Part shown: positions 52,501 through 63,560 of the stretch, in pieces
Numbering within the stretch: position 1 is the stretch's first letter
Layout of the letters: every line of letters starts with the position of its first letter
Source: Bacteroidales bacterium
Lineage (GTDB): Bacteria > Bacteroidota > Bacteroidia > Bacteroidales > UBA932
NCBI GenBank assembly: GCA_017412645.1
Contig: JAFPWX010000001.1
Coordinates: 34,160-98,159 of the forward strand
Reading direction: 5' to 3'
DNA length: 64,000 nt
Notes under the pieces: model-generated
The model's input: the letters and a program-made list of their open reading frames with translations, nothing else
Databases searched by the model: none
What the model was told of the DNA's origin: nothing
Program-made: the position numbers and the translations under genes

Positions 52501-54445
52501 CCGCCCAGGGCTCTCCGTTATGCTCGACCTTCCAGACGATGTCGGCGCCCGCGAGCGAATGCCCGGAGTAGGCCTTCACGGAGCCTTTCACATCTACGGC
52601 AGCCAGAGGGAAACGGAGTTCTGGCGTGCGGTCGAACACGAGGTCGAAGGTGGGCAGCACGAAGTCGTCGACCAGTATATGTTTGCTGCTGAGCAGTTTA
52701 TCGCTGCTGCGGATTTCAAGGCAGTAGTTTCCCAGACGTTCGCGACGGGGGAGGAGGAACTCTCCGGAGACGCTGCCGTTCGCACTGGTTGTGAGGGCGA
52801 GTTCTTCGATGGTGCGGCCCTGCACGTCTTTCAGTATCGCCTTGATTTTCAGTCCGGAAGACGCCTTCACGGAGTAGCGTCCCTGCCAGACGATGGCCTT
52901 GAAATGAACGGTTTCCTCCGGCTGGAAGGCGCTGCGGTCGGTGAGAATGGTGCAGTGCATTTCGTCGGGCCGGTCGGAGATATCGGGGCTGCGGTAGCTG
53001 ACGGGGTATACCTCCCTGGACGCGCGTTCGCCGCTGCGGACCTGAAGGCTCCAACGGTGCTTGTAGTCGCTGTCGTTGAAGAGGTTCGAGGCCTCCTTCG
53101 GAAGGGTGGTAATGCCGCTGAGCGTGAGGCCGTTGAAGCTCCGGTAGACTTTACCGTCGCGTAGCACGTCCACGTCGACCTTCCCTATCGGTTCGCCGCT
53201 GATGTAGTCGACCGCCCAGATTCCGAGGCCGTCGCCGTTCCAGCGGCTGGCAGTCGAAATGGTGTATTTTTCCCAGAGGCAACTCTCGGAGGTGTCGCCG
53301 TTTACGCATTTTACCGTGTAGGTTCCGTCGGGAAGTTTTGGAAGGTCGAGCAGAAGATCATCGGGGACGTAGTAGCTGCAAATCGGGTTGCGCTGCAGGT
53401 ATTCCCAGACTTTTTCGGCCTTCTTTTCGGCCTTCTCGTCGAACTGCACGTCTCCTTTATATATGCGTACGCTCACGTATTCGAGGTTGCGAAGGCTGAG
53501 GGAGAGCTTGCTTCGCTTGATGTCCATGGAGACGGAGGCGGCGTCCATTTCGGCGATGAGAAAATCCGCCTCGACGCAGCAGTCGGCAATCTTCTTTTCG
53601 TCGCCCTTGAATGCTTTGGCCTTGGTGCGAAAGGCCTGGCAGTCGGCGCGGAGGGCCTTGAAATCTTCCGAGCGGCCCTTTTCCTGAAGGGCGTTGAAGC
53701 GCCGCTGGAGCAGGTCTTCTTCGGCCATTAATGCCGCGGCCTTGCTGTTCCATTTTTGTGCGTATGCCTTGAGGGCCTTTTCTTCAGAGCTGTTTTTTTC
53801 CGAGCAGGCCAGCTGATACTCCACGAAGGCGTTCATGGGGTAGGACTTGTATTCCTGTTCCATGAGCTTTTCCGGGAAGAGGCTCCAGAGACAGTAGTCC
53901 CAGTCGCTCTTGAACTGGGCCCTGAGGGCAGGGGAGAACTTGTAATGCCCCAGTCTCCAGTCCCTGGTCCAGAATTCTTCGTGGCTGGCCGCCTTGAGAG
54001 CTTTCTTATTGGTTTCCAGATATTTGAGAAGATCCTCGGGAGATTCGCCCCTGCGCATATAGTAAACTGCCACCGGTTCACCGAAGGCTTCGATCTCCGC
54101 GCGGAACGCCTTGTATAGCGAGTCGCGGAGCTTCCAGTTGCTGCGGGTGCCTACGCTAACGTACTTTTCGGCCGCGTCATAATAGTCCCAGCAGAGATGC
54201 TGACGCTTTGCTTCGGCCTTGATTATCTGCAGGGCAGCGGCCGCGGTGGCCGGTTTGTCGGCAGCTTCCGCCTTGGAATAATCCTGCCAGAGTTTTATCA
54301 GGACGTGGCCGTCGTCGTCGGTTTTCGCGACCTTCTTCGCGCAGGCGGCCGGTGCTGCGGCGGGATCCCCGGCATTGGGGGTCTCGGCGGGGAGGAGGTT
54401 CGGGATAAGTACAATCGTCAGGAGAAGGGAAAGGATACGTTTCAT
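49589..54445 (-). CDS. Alpha-2-macroglobulin family protein lacking the thioester motif
   Basis: A 1618-residue exported protein (signal MKRILSLLLTIVLIPNLLPA). After a long helical N-terminal region (about 40-480) come macroglobulin domains (MG2-like around 520-620: ILTDRSAFQPEETVHFKAIVW). The A2M core domain is around 1010-1110 (TTLAWEPFLKSDKAGNVSFSFTNSDKLSTYYVQVFAHD). A C-terminal thioester-like helical barrel follows (RDDEGGFAWFAGMPSSPIVTA). The CxEQ thioester motif of trap-type proteins is not found, so covalent trapping is unlikely. Such proteins occur widely in Bacteroidota and may be structural or protease-related. Its ATG overlaps the folC stop (ATGA). Confidence 0.82.
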   Translation of the reverse strand: MKRILSLLLTIVLIPNLLPAETPNAGDPAAAPAACAKKVAKTDDDGHVLIKLWQDYSKAEAADKPATAAAALQIIKAEAKRQHLCWDYYDAAEKYVSVGTRSNWKLRDSLYKAFRAEIEAFGEPVAVYYMRRGESPEDLLKYLETNKKALKAASHEEFWTRDWRLGHYKFSPALRAQFKSDWDYCLWSLFPEKLMEQEYKSYPMNAFVEYQLACSEKNSSEEKALKAYAQKWNSKAAALMAEEDLLQRRFNALQEKGRSEDFKALRADCQAFRTKAKAFKGDEKKIADCCVEADFLIAEMDAASVSMDIKRSKLSLSLRNLEYVSVRIYKGDVQFDEKAEKKAEKVWEYLQRNPICSYYVPDDLLLDLPKLPDGTYTVKCVNGDTSESCLWEKYTISTASRWNGDGLGIWAVDYISGEPIGKVDVDVLRDGKVYRSFNGLTLSGITTLPKEASNLFNDSDYKHRWSLQVRSGERASREVYPVSYRSPDISDRPDEMHCTILTDRSAFQPEETVHFKAIVWQGRYSVKASSGLKIKAILKDVQGRTIEELALTTSANGSVSGEFLLPRRERLGNYCLEIRSSDKLLSSKHILVDDFVLPTFDLVFDRTPELRFPLAAVDVKGSVKAYSGHSLAGADIVWKVEHNGEPWAEGKLEPKKDRFALSFPTDSTDAGSWGSSYALTIKVIDATGETMEFQKWIHVAGRQEPVRPPKEFFFEDLEDAFGTRIVAGSVRTWAVAELYGTGNVLLDRRLLQFAPAPGSAAASGSTAGVAPAETTLRYDWPDSWPEGLSLLILYFQDGKAHQHTLTRSRENHTLDLPLSFERFLDTTSPGAQYTFNLKTLAGAEVAVAVFDKSTERFMGNSWSSFAGQNRPRPSVYFNAICGQDSGSSRYIPFYSLGGNVRLMTKSASVNMIALDSAAPEAMVEEAALSDVAAGASTAEEIASDIVIREDFATTLAWEPFLKSDKAGNVSFSFTNSDKLSTYYVQVFAHDASMRNAVLRREMVVTIPVKISLVEPQFLYEGDVWNVRIGLSSSLVGDVDGTLKIGILDGADRHSAAVLSSSVQRITVPGGASTNFDFEVAVPVGQKDLGVLVSFTPNRIATAADGVFVSAPVHPAVQTLTEAHSAVLLPGADKAALEAQLRALFVNVDGSLPAMEVRDIRQMLLEAIPSELEVPRPNAISLARALYAYSLMARIPGAAEPSFDRESAISKLLACRDDEGGFAWFAGMPSSPIVTAIVLRLMHGLGIIDEAAAVHYIDKEYFSGKYSWWRCLSMEQYLHTRSFFPEVSFTEKTSADFRKAARAYLVPKKARGLNGYIAAKARRVQTLDNFLSLEGGVQLASKMGVRLGTVSRLRKSLVADVASLVEYAQPHRHGGVYYPDAVMPWRGLLETELDAHCALMAIMDKFGHPEISNGIRLWIMLQKETQDWKSGSGYLEALAAVMNGPAEVLDTKVLALKAEYTVPFEDVKAAGNEMSIAVRVQGGGQKAGVAGEVEAGESPSVIAIGDRVQVRATLTSVENRSFVKVTIPFGAGLVPVNQISGYRWGYYRNVLSDRIELWYEVFPEEKTEIVEEFYATRAGSFQAPVATIVCEYAPHYRANDAWKGRLDIQPEAAMTAGYN

Positions 54446-55827
54446 TTCTTCCGGGCGTTAAAGTATTCGATGGCTTCGGTAACTACAAACGTCGAGCCAC
54501 CGATATAAATGAAGGGGTTGATTGAAGATTCCGCTATCTCCAGGGCCCTTTCCACTGCGGAGGCTACACTGGGGGCGGTTTCCATGGCGAGGTCGGGCCG
54601 GAGTTCCGAGAGCTGGGCCTTGAGGTCTTCTGCCGGGAGAGCCCTCGGAATCGCCGGCGCAGCCAGGATGTATCGGGCGCCTTCTGGCATGAGCGGGGCG
54701 ATTCCCGCCAGGTCCTTGTCGGCCATGATCCCGTAAACGATGATGAGTGGGCGGGCCGGGCCGTCTGCGCCGCGCCCCTGCTGCAATTCCCGGAGCCGCG
54801 CGAAGTTCACCTCCAGCGCCGGGGGATTGTGGGCGATGTCGCATACCACCTCCGGTTTGTCACAGAGCCTTTCCCAGCGACCTCGCAGCCCGGTAAGTTC
54901 GGCCGTCCGTTCAATGGCTTCAAGCGTGGAAGGTCCCTTTAAATCTACCCCTACTTTCCACGTTTTCGCCAAAATGTCCAGGGCCACGAGAACGGTATGA
55001 AGGTTCTGCTCCTGACAGGGGCCGCGGAGGTCCATACCGGAAAGGATTTCAGCTTCGGTGGCAATTGGCAGTTCAGAAGTAGGATAACGATGGGCAGCCG
55101 AGATGCCCTCTGCTTGAATAACCGGGATAATGGAATCCGCGAAATACAGGGGCGCGTCCACACGGGCGGCGGCCTTGCGGAAAACCGAAGCGGTTTCGGG
55201 ATCTTCGGAGGCAACCAATGCGGGGACGCCGGGCTTAAAGATTCCGGCCTTTTCACCGGCGATTGCGGCGCGGGTGGATCCCAGCAGGGCGCAGTGGTCC
55301 AGACCTATTGAGGTGATGATGGAAATCTCAGGGGTGATGATATTAGTGCTGTCCAGCCTGCCGCCAAGGCCGGCCTCGATCACGGCCCAGTCCACTCCCT
55401 GGCGGGCGAACCACCAGAATGCCAGGCCGGTAGTCATCTCGAAGAAAGACAGCCCGCTGGTGTCGAAGGTCTGGAAGAACTCCCAAACCTCTTCTTTAGA
55501 AGGCATGGTCCAGCCGTCGGCGGTGACGACCTTCATCCTCTCGCGGAAGTCCACCAGATGGGGCGAGGTGTACAATCCCACGCGGGTTCCCGCAGCCAGC
55601 GCCGCGGCTATCATGCTGGCCACGCTGCCCTTGCCGTTGGTGCCGGCGACATGTATGCAGCGGTAATGCTCCCAGGGCTTCCCGAGGCGCTCTCCGAAGG
55701 CTTTCATCCCGGCCAGGCCGGGCTTGTAGGAATCCTGGTTGAAGCCTGCCGTCTGCACCGACGGGGTGATGGAATAAATCCGCTCCAACAGGGCGGAATA
55801 TGCATTTTCGTCAAACTTCGTTTGCAT
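54442..55827 (-). CDS. folC: Folylpolyglutamate/dihydrofolate synthase
   Basis: Adds glutamate to dihydropteroate or tetrahydrofolates in the cytoplasm. The 461-residue chain carries the Mur-ligase-type P-loop HVAGTNGKGSVASMI, the TSPHLVDFRERM motif, the VIEAGLGGRLDSTNI magnesium-site block, and the C-terminal LIIVYGIMADKD. It starts at ATG 55827, 7 bases after a TATTTTTG -7 box on its own strand. It heads the operon with the A2M-like gene and truB. Confidence 0.95.
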   Translation of the reverse strand: MQTKFDENAYSALLERIYSITPSVQTAGFNQDSYKPGLAGMKAFGERLGKPWEHYRCIHVAGTNGKGSVASMIAAALAAGTRVGLYTSPHLVDFRERMKVVTADGWTMPSKEEVWEFFQTFDTSGLSFFEMTTGLAFWWFARQGVDWAVIEAGLGGRLDSTNIITPEISIITSIGLDHCALLGSTRAAIAGEKAGIFKPGVPALVASEDPETASVFRKAAARVDAPLYFADSIIPVIQAEGISAAHRYPTSELPIATEAEILSGMDLRGPCQEQNLHTVLVALDILAKTWKVGVDLKGPSTLEAIERTAELTGLRGRWERLCDKPEVVCDIAHNPPALEVNFARLRELQQGRGADGPARPLIIVYGIMADKDLAGIAPLMPEGARYILAAPAIPRALPAEDLKAQLSELRPDLAMETAPSVASAVERALEIAESSINPFIYIGGSTFVVTEAIEYFNARKK

Positions 55828-55852
55828 CTGTTTCCAAAAATAGTTAAATTTG
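55821..55852. promoter_or_regulatory. Divergent promoters of folC and the PurL-like gene
   Basis: Plus strand: TTTG (55821-55824), 20 bases, TAAATTTG (55845-55852), a full match. Minus strand: TATTTTTG (55842-55835), ending 7 bases before the folC ATG. The two -7 boxes are only 2 bases apart, and the plus -33 element lies inside the first codons of folC. The two genes would compete for polymerase. Confidence 0.6.
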
Positions 55853-55870
55853 ACGGAATTCGTTCAGACT

Positions 55871-56983
55871 ATGAAGGAAAAACTCTCAGTTCTGCGTTCG
55901 AAGTATATCATCGACGGTATCCAGCAGGAACTCACTCCCGCTGAGATTCTGGAGAGCGTCGGGGCCCGAATCTCGGAAGAGAATGCCGGCATACCCGGAC
56001 GCATAGCGGACGAGAGCTCCTGGCCGGGCCCCTCGGTAGCAGGAACCGATCCCACAAAGATCGACCGTTATCTCTCAAAGGTGCTGGCGGCCAAAAAGCA
56101 TCCTTCCATGGTATTCCCGGCGGAATTCACCCGTACAAAACTCGAGCAGGCCCTTCTGGACTGCATCTGGCGGGTCGGGCATTTCAAGCTTGAGGACCTC
56201 TGCGTGGATGCCCGCTGGACCTGGAACTCCCGCAAAATAGGCAACATGGCCGCGCTCTACTCTTCGGTGAGCTCCATGGCCGAATTCGCCGACTCCCTCG
56301 GAATAGGCATACGCAGTTGCTCTGAGGCTGAGGGCGACTGCGAACTGTCCGTAACCCCATATCTTCGGGCCGACGAAGCTGCCGGCGGGGCCGAGGAAGC
56401 CCTTTCCGAAGAGCAGCCTCTCCGTCTCGGCCCTGCGAGCATCTCCTCCGTCCTTGCGCCGGACCCCGAGAGCTGGGTCGTCTACATCCCCTTCGACACG
56501 TCGTCCTACCGTTTCGGCGGTTCGCTCTTCGCCCAGGTGATGAAGGGCTCGCACGGCGTGGCCCCTGCAGTGAACGATCCCGACTACTTCATCGACTGCT
56601 ACGAAGTGGTTCGCGAACTTGTGGAAGACGGCATCGTGCTTGCCGGCGCCACCGTGGCAGACGGCGGCCTTCTGGCGGCCCTGAGCGGCATGACCACCGG
56701 CAAAACGGGTGTTTCGGCCGACCTCAGCGGCCTGCGTCGCGCCACCGGCGAAGACGATCCGGTACGCCTGCTCTTCGCCGAGGTACCCGGTGCCCTGGTG
56801 CAGATTCGCGACATCGACTTCGATTATCTCGACGCCGAGCTGCTGCTGCAGGACATCGCCTTCTATCCGCTCGGCCATCCCACCGAGGGAGGCGAGGTGA
56901 AGCTGCATTCATCGGCCAGATCGGGCATACAGAATATTCTCGAATCCCTCATCCGCAATCAGGGCGGGGAAGGGGAGGACTAA
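55871..56983 (+). CDS. Orphan PurL-like (AIR synthase-related) protein
   Basis: A 370-residue protein similar in outline to the second half of large FGAM synthase (PurL). GNMAALYSSVSSMAEFADSLGIGI (about 124-147) fits the PurL segment before the GKDS loop, although that loop is missing here. FGGSLFAQVMKGS (215-227) and CYEVVRELVEDGIVLAGATVADGGLLAALSGM (243-274; quoted in pieces elsewhere) fit the AIR-synthase C domain. No glutaminase domain or complete ATP site is visible. It may be a catalytically dead paralogue, a regulator or a partner; I cannot assign a function. The start is ATG 55871, 18 bases after a strong -7 box; a TTG at 55850 overlaps that box. phoH follows after 12 bases. Confidence 0.6.
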   Translation: MKEKLSVLRSKYIIDGIQQELTPAEILESVGARISEENAGIPGRIADESSWPGPSVAGTDPTKIDRYLSKVLAAKKHPSMVFPAEFTRTKLEQALLDCIWRVGHFKLEDLCVDARWTWNSRKIGNMAALYSSVSSMAEFADSLGIGIRSCSEAEGDCELSVTPYLRADEAAGGAEEALSEEQPLRLGPASISSVLAPDPESWVVYIPFDTSSYRFGGSLFAQVMKGSHGVAPAVNDPDYFIDCYEVVRELVEDGIVLAGATVADGGLLAALSGMTTGKTGVSADLSGLRRATGEDDPVRLLFAEVPGALVQIRDIDFDYLDAELLLQDIAFYPLGHPTEGGEVKLHSSARSGIQNILESLIRNQGGEGED

Positions 56984-56995
56984 AGCAAATAACCA

Positions 56996-58294
56996 ATGGG
57001 TAAACCCAAAATCTTCGTCCTCGATACCAATGTGATCCTGCACGACCACAACGCGATTCACAAGTTTCAGGACAACTACCTCGTCATTCCCGTGGCCGTC
57101 ATCGAGGAGGCCGACAAGTTCAAGAAGGGCAACGACACCCTTTCATACAACGCGCGCCATTTCATGCGCGACATGGACCGCCTCAAGGACGATCATATAA
57201 AGATTGAGCCCAACCATCCCTTCGCGCCGGAGTTCGCGGAGCTTTTCCGTGACGACATCCAGGACCACCGCATCCTGGCCACAGCCATGTGGGTGCGGGA
57301 CAACAATCCAGGAACCTTCGTGGCCCTTGTCTCCAAAGACGTGAACCTCCGTCTAAAGGCAAAGGCTGCCGGAATGGAGTGCCAGGACTATCTGACCGAT
57401 CGCGTGGAAGAGGAAAAGATAGAAAGGGCGAATGCCGAAGTACAGTTCCGCACGCTTCCGCAGGAGACGATGCAGGCCCTGTGCTACGGCCCCGAAACCG
57501 CTATTCCATGGGACGCCGTGGACGACAAGGAACCCGAACCGAACCGTCTCTACAAACTTCGCTGGCAGGGAGACAAGAGCCGGGAGACCGTATGCGCCCG
57601 TTATCACGCTGACAGCCGCAAGGTGGTTCTGGTGAAGGCGCACGAGGCCTTCGGCATACGTCCCCGTAATGACGAGCAGAAGATGGCCCTCGACGCCCTG
57701 CTGGACCCGAAGATCTCCCTGGTGTCGCTCACAGGCGGTGCCGGAACCGGGAAGACGCTGCTGGCGCTTGCGGCCGCGCTCGAACAGGAGAGGGAGTACG
57801 ACCAGATCATCGTCTCCCGTCCCACTGTGATCCTTGGAAATCAGGATATCGGCTTCCTTCCCGGAGACCAGAAAACCAAGATGGGGCCCTTCCTGCAGCC
57901 GCTGATGGACAACCTGAACGTGATCAAGGGGCAGTTCAAGCCTACGTCGCGCGAAGCGCAGCACATCGAAGGCATGCTCAAGGAAGAGAAGATACTCATC
58001 GAGCCGCTGGCATACATCCGCGGCAGGAGCCTCGGCCGCTGCTTCTTCATTATCGACGAAGCCCAGAACCTTACCCCGCTGGAAATGAAGACCATAATCA
58101 CCCGTGCGGGAGAGGGAACAAAGATAGTGTGCACCGGCGATATCTTCCAGATCGACCAGCCATACCTGGACCAGTGGTCCAACGGCCTGAGCCATCTCGG
58201 GGAGAAGCTCACAGGGCAGAAAATTTTCCAGCATGTCTTCCTACGGAAGGGTGAAAGGAGCGAACTGTCAGAATTGGCAGCGAAGCTGCTTTAA
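56996..58294 (+). CDS. PhoH-family ATPase with N-terminal PIN domain
   Basis: A 432-residue PhoH2-type protein. The PIN-like RNase domain covers about 1-140 (IFVLDTNVILHD with acidic D10, IPVAVIEEADKFK, and VALVSKDVNLRLKA). The PhoH ATPase domain covers about 225-430, with Walker A LTGGAGTGKTLLALA, the switch SRPTVILGNQDIGFLPGD and Walker B CFFIIDEAQNLTPLEMK. Such proteins are proposed RNA helicase-RNases; some act as toxins or in RNA turnover. It lies 12 bases after the PurL-like gene and may share its promoter. Confidence 0.92.
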   Translation: MGKPKIFVLDTNVILHDHNAIHKFQDNYLVIPVAVIEEADKFKKGNDTLSYNARHFMRDMDRLKDDHIKIEPNHPFAPEFAELFRDDIQDHRILATAMWVRDNNPGTFVALVSKDVNLRLKAKAAGMECQDYLTDRVEEEKIERANAEVQFRTLPQETMQALCYGPETAIPWDAVDDKEPEPNRLYKLRWQGDKSRETVCARYHADSRKVVLVKAHEAFGIRPRNDEQKMALDALLDPKISLVSLTGGAGTGKTLLALAAALEQEREYDQIIVSRPTVILGNQDIGFLPGDQKTKMGPFLQPLMDNLNVIKGQFKPTSREAQHIEGMLKEEKILIEPLAYIRGRSLGRCFFIIDEAQNLTPLEMKTIITRAGEGTKIVCTGDIFQIDQPYLDQWSNGLSHLGEKLTGQKIFQHVFLRKGERSELSELAAKLL

Positions 58295-58311
58295 TTGTCG
58301 GGAAAATTGAG

Positions 58312-58319
58312 TATATTTG
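58312..58319 (+). promoter_or_regulatory. -7 box (TATATTTG) of ppdK
   Basis: TATATTTG lies 36 bases before the ppdK ATG and 17 bases after the phoH stop, giving a leader of about 30 bases that is A-rich near the start. No clean -33 element at the usual distance. Confidence 0.55.
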
Positions 58320-58355
58320 CAGGTTCGAAAAGTTATAATAAAACACATAAGTTAA

Positions 58356-61062
<2,707 letters not shown>

Positions 61063-61082
<20 letters not shown>

Positions 61083-61620
61083 CAAATAGAACGATTCCCA
61101 CCGTCACGGCAACGTTGAGCGAATGCTTAGTGCCGTGCTGGGGGATCTCCAGACAGAAGTCGGAGGCGTCTACAACACTCTGTTGTACGCCTTCGACTTC
61201 GTTTCCGAATATAAAGGCGTATTTGGCGCGGCCGAGGGTGGCACGGGTCTCAGGGGGTACACCCCGGACCGCTCCATCCAACTTTACCGAATTTTCCGTC
61301 TGTTCGACTGCGACTACCGTGTAGCCTTCTGCCTTAAGGGTAGCTACAGCTTCGAGGGTGTCCGCGAAGTGTCGCCACGGAACGGCCTCTTCGGCTCCGA
61401 GGGCGGTTTTATGGATTTCGGCCGACGGGGGCACGGCGCAGATTCCGCAGAGGTAAACCCTGCTGGCGCCGAACGCATCGGCGCTGCGGAAAGCGCTTCC
61501 CACGTTGTATGCGCTGCGTACGTTGTCGAGTACCACTACGGTTCCGGAGGCGTTGCGGCTGCAGTATTCTTCCGGTGAAATGCGCCCCATTTCGGCGGCT
61601 GTGAGTTTTCGGTTTTTCAT
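61063..61620 (-). CDS. SpoU-family (TrmH-type) RNA 2'-O-methyltransferase
   Basis: A 185-residue SAM-dependent ribose methylase with the knotted SPOUT fold. Motif 1 is VVVLDNVRSAYNVGSAFRSADAFG; motif 2 is KYAFIFGNEVEGVQQ; motif 3 is LEIPQHGTKHSLNVAVTVGIVLF. The target RNA (tRNA or rRNA) cannot be read from sequence. ATG 61620 is chosen because the SPOUT domain begins shortly after it and a TATCTTTG -7 box (61634-61627) ends 6 bases upstream; the frame is open further but without family similarity. Confidence 0.88.
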
Positions 61621-61626
61621 GTGTGG

Positions 61627-61663
61627 CAAAGATAGGAAATTCGGTTTGTTTTGGCTATATTTG
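61627..61663. promoter_or_regulatory. Divergent -7 boxes of the SpoU methylase and glyA
   Basis: Minus strand TATCTTTG (61634-61627) ends 6 bases before the methylase ATG. Plus strand TATATTTG (61656-61663) ends 21 bases before the glyA ATG. No certain -33 elements. Confidence 0.55.
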
Positions 61664-61684
61664 TAATCCATTATTCTCATCATC

Positions 61685-63037
61685 ATGAAAAAGGACACCC
61701 AGATTTTCGACCTCATCGCGCAGGAGGAAGCCCGCCAGAAAAACGGCCTCGAGCTCATCGCCAGCGAAAACTATGTTACGCCCGAAGTGCTTCAGGCAAT
61801 GGGCAGCATCTGCACCAACAAATACGCCGAAGGCTATCCCGGCAAGCGCTACTACGGCGGCTGCCAGGTGGTAGATAAAATCGAGCAGCTCGCAATCGAC
61901 CGTCTCAAGGCTCTCTACGGAGCCTGCTGGGCCAATGTGCAGCCCCATTCCGGGGCGCAGGCCAACCTTGCCGTGGAAATGTCGGTCTTGAATCCCGGCG
62001 ACACTTTCATGGGTCTGGATCTTTCGCAGGGCGGCCACCTCACCCACGGCTCTCCCGTGAACGCTTCCGGTATCCTCTATAACGCAGTGGCCTACGGTCT
62101 GAATCCGGAAACAGGTACCATCGACTACGACGCCATGGAGCGCACGGCAAAGGAATGCAAGCCGAAGCTCATCATCGGCGGCGCTTCCGCCTATTCCCGC
62201 GAATGGGACTACGAGCGCATGCGCAAGATAGCGGACGAGGTGGGAGCCATCCTCTGGATAGACATGGCCCACACTGCCGGCCTCATCGCCGCAGGTCTGC
62301 TCAAGAACCCGGTCAAATACGCGCATATCGTAACCAGCACCACTCACAAGACCCTCCGCGGTCCGCGTGGAGGTATCATTCTCCTCGGCGAAGATTTCCC
62401 GAATCCCAAGGGTCTCACCACCCCCAAGGGCGAAATCAAGCCCATGAGCGCCGTGCTCGACTCCGCCGTCTTCCCGGGAGAACAGGGAGGCCCGCTGGAG
62501 CACATCATTGCGGCCAAGGCAGTCGCCTTCTGGGAGGCAGCACAGCCCGAATATGTGGAGTATCAGAAGCAGGTGAAGGCCAATGCGGCTGCAATGTGCA
62601 AGGAGTTCATCCGTCTGGGCTACAAGGTGGTATCCGGCGGCACCGACAATCACCTTATGCTCATCGACCTCCGTACCCGTTTCCCGGAAGTCACCGGCCG
62701 CATAGCCGAAAAGCAGCTGGAGCTCTCCGACATCACCGTGAACAAGAACATGGTGCCCTTCGATACCCGTAATCCGTTCCAGACCAGCGGTCTGCGTATC
62801 GGCACCCCGGCCATAACCTCCCGCGGTTTCGTGGAGGCCGACATGCCGAAGATCGTGGATCTCATCGACACCGTGCTTCAGTCGTGCAATGCCCATGCGG
62901 AGGCGCTGAGCCTCAAGAAGGCGGACGTGCCCACTCCCGCTCAGGAAGCGGAACTCGCAGAGCATGCCAAGGTGCGTGAGGCGGTGGCCGCAAAGGTCCA
63001 CGCCCTCACCGAAGGCAAACCACTCAATCGCTACTAG
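61685..63037 (+). CDS. glyA: Serine hydroxymethyltransferase
   Basis: PLP enzyme that interconverts serine and glycine with tetrahydrofolate, the main source of one-carbon units. The 450 residues include the N-terminal [21 protein letters not shown] block, the [12 protein letters not shown] segment and the PLP lysine K222 in [15 protein letters not shown]. The length is slightly over the common 415-430. The stop codon TAG ends at 63037, where a terminal-inverted-repeat element begins. Confidence 0.97.
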   Translation: MKKDTQIFDLIAQEEARQKNGLELIASENYVTPEVLQAMGSICTNKYAEGYPGKRYYGGCQVVDKIEQLAIDRLKALYGACWANVQPHSGAQANLAVEMSVLNPGDTFMGLDLSQGGHLTHGSPVNASGILYNAVAYGLNPETGTIDYDAMERTAKECKPKLIIGGASAYSREWDYERMRKIADEVGAILWIDMAHTAGLIAAGLLKNPVKYAHIVTSTTHKTLRGPRGGIILLGEDFPNPKGLTTPKGEIKPMSAVLDSAVFPGEQGGPLEHIIAAKAVAFWEAAQPEYVEYQKQVKANAAAMCKEFIRLGYKVVSGGTDNHLMLIDLRTRFPEVTGRIAEKQLELSDITVNKNMVPFDTRNPFQTSGLRIGTPAITSRGFVEADMPKIVDLIDTVLQSCNAHAEALSLKKADVPTPAQEAELAEHAKVREAVAAKVHALTEGKPLNRY

Positions 63038-63198
63038 AAGCTGTTTGTATTTTATCAGCTTCGGTCTGCAGGGTCTGTTTTGGCCAGTTTCCCGCCTGTC
63101 ATCAGTCACGTAGCTACTGCTACGCTCCTTCTTCCAGCCGAAAAACTGCCTCAAAACATTTTCCTGCATCCTCTCGCTAACAAAATACAAACAGCTTC
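63037..63198. repeat. 162-bp element with 17-bp perfect terminal inverted repeats (MITE-like)
   Basis: GAAGCTGTTTGTATTTT (63037-63053) is the exact reverse complement of AAAATACAAACAGCTTC (63182-63198). The inside contains a small hairpin CGTAGC-TACT-GCTACG and no reading frame of note. The left end starts on the last base of the glyA stop codon. I see no target-site duplication. It could be a small non-autonomous mobile element, a dispersed intergenic repeat or a structured 3' RNA. Confidence 0.6.
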
Positions 63199-63201
63199 TT
63201 G

Positions 63202-63231
63202 GTGACAAATTGTCACTGGCACGCGGGTTGA
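63202..63231 (+). promoter_or_regulatory. groES control region: 15-bp palindrome and sigma-54-like box
   Basis: GTGACAAATTGTCAC (63202-63216) has perfect 7-bp arms around a central A. It abuts TGGCACG-CGGG-TTGA (63217-63231 approximately), close to the sigma-54 pattern TGGCACG-N4-TTGC but with A for the key C. No TAnnTTTG box and no CIRCE element are seen in this gap. The palindrome is a plausible regulator site for the chaperonin operon. Confidence 0.4.
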
Positions 63232-63241
63232 TTAAGCTTAA

Positions 63242-63271
63242 GGCGTCTCCGGCAGCGGAGGCGCCTTTTTT
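63242..63271 (+). terminator. Intrinsic terminator or attenuator upstream of groES
   Basis: GGCGTCTCCG (63242-63251) pairs with CGGAGGCGCC (63256-63265) over 10 bp (one T-G) with loop GCAG, followed by six T. It ends 22 bases before the groES ATG, leaving no room for a normal promoter after it. It either ends glyA transcription or lies within the groES leader. Confidence 0.75.
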
Positions 63272-63293
63272 GAAACAACTAAAACGAAACAAT

Positions 63294-63560
63294 ATGATCA
63301 AACCATTGGCAGACAGAGTCCTCATTGAGCCCCAGGAGGCCCAGACGAAGACAGCAGGCGGAATCTACATTCCCGATACGGCAAAGGAAAAGCCCCAGCA
63401 GGGTAAGGTTATAGCGGTCGGTCCCGGCAAAAAAGACGAACCCATGGAGGTTAAGGCCGGCGACGTCGTTCTCTATGGCAAGTATGCCGGCACAGAGGTA
63501 ACCGTAGAAGACAAGAAGTTCCTCATCGTCAAGCAGCAGGACATTTTGGCAATCTTATAA
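63294..63560 (+). CDS. groES: Co-chaperonin GroES
   Basis: An 88-residue lid protein of the GroEL folding chamber. It starts [13 protein letters not shown] and has the mobile-loop segment [29 protein letters not shown], then [13 protein letters not shown] and a C-terminal ILAIL. An ATG at 63294 agrees with the family start. groEL follows after 12 bases. Confidence 0.97.
   Translation: MIKPLADRVLIEPQEAQTKTAGGIYIPDTAKEKPQQGKVIAVGPGKKDEPMEVKAGDVVLYGKYAGTEVTVEDKKFLIVKQQDILAIL

Noticed and set aside
63199-63293. CIRCE (HrcA) operator before groES
   Set aside because: No TTAGCACTC-N9-GAGTGCTAA or close variant is present.
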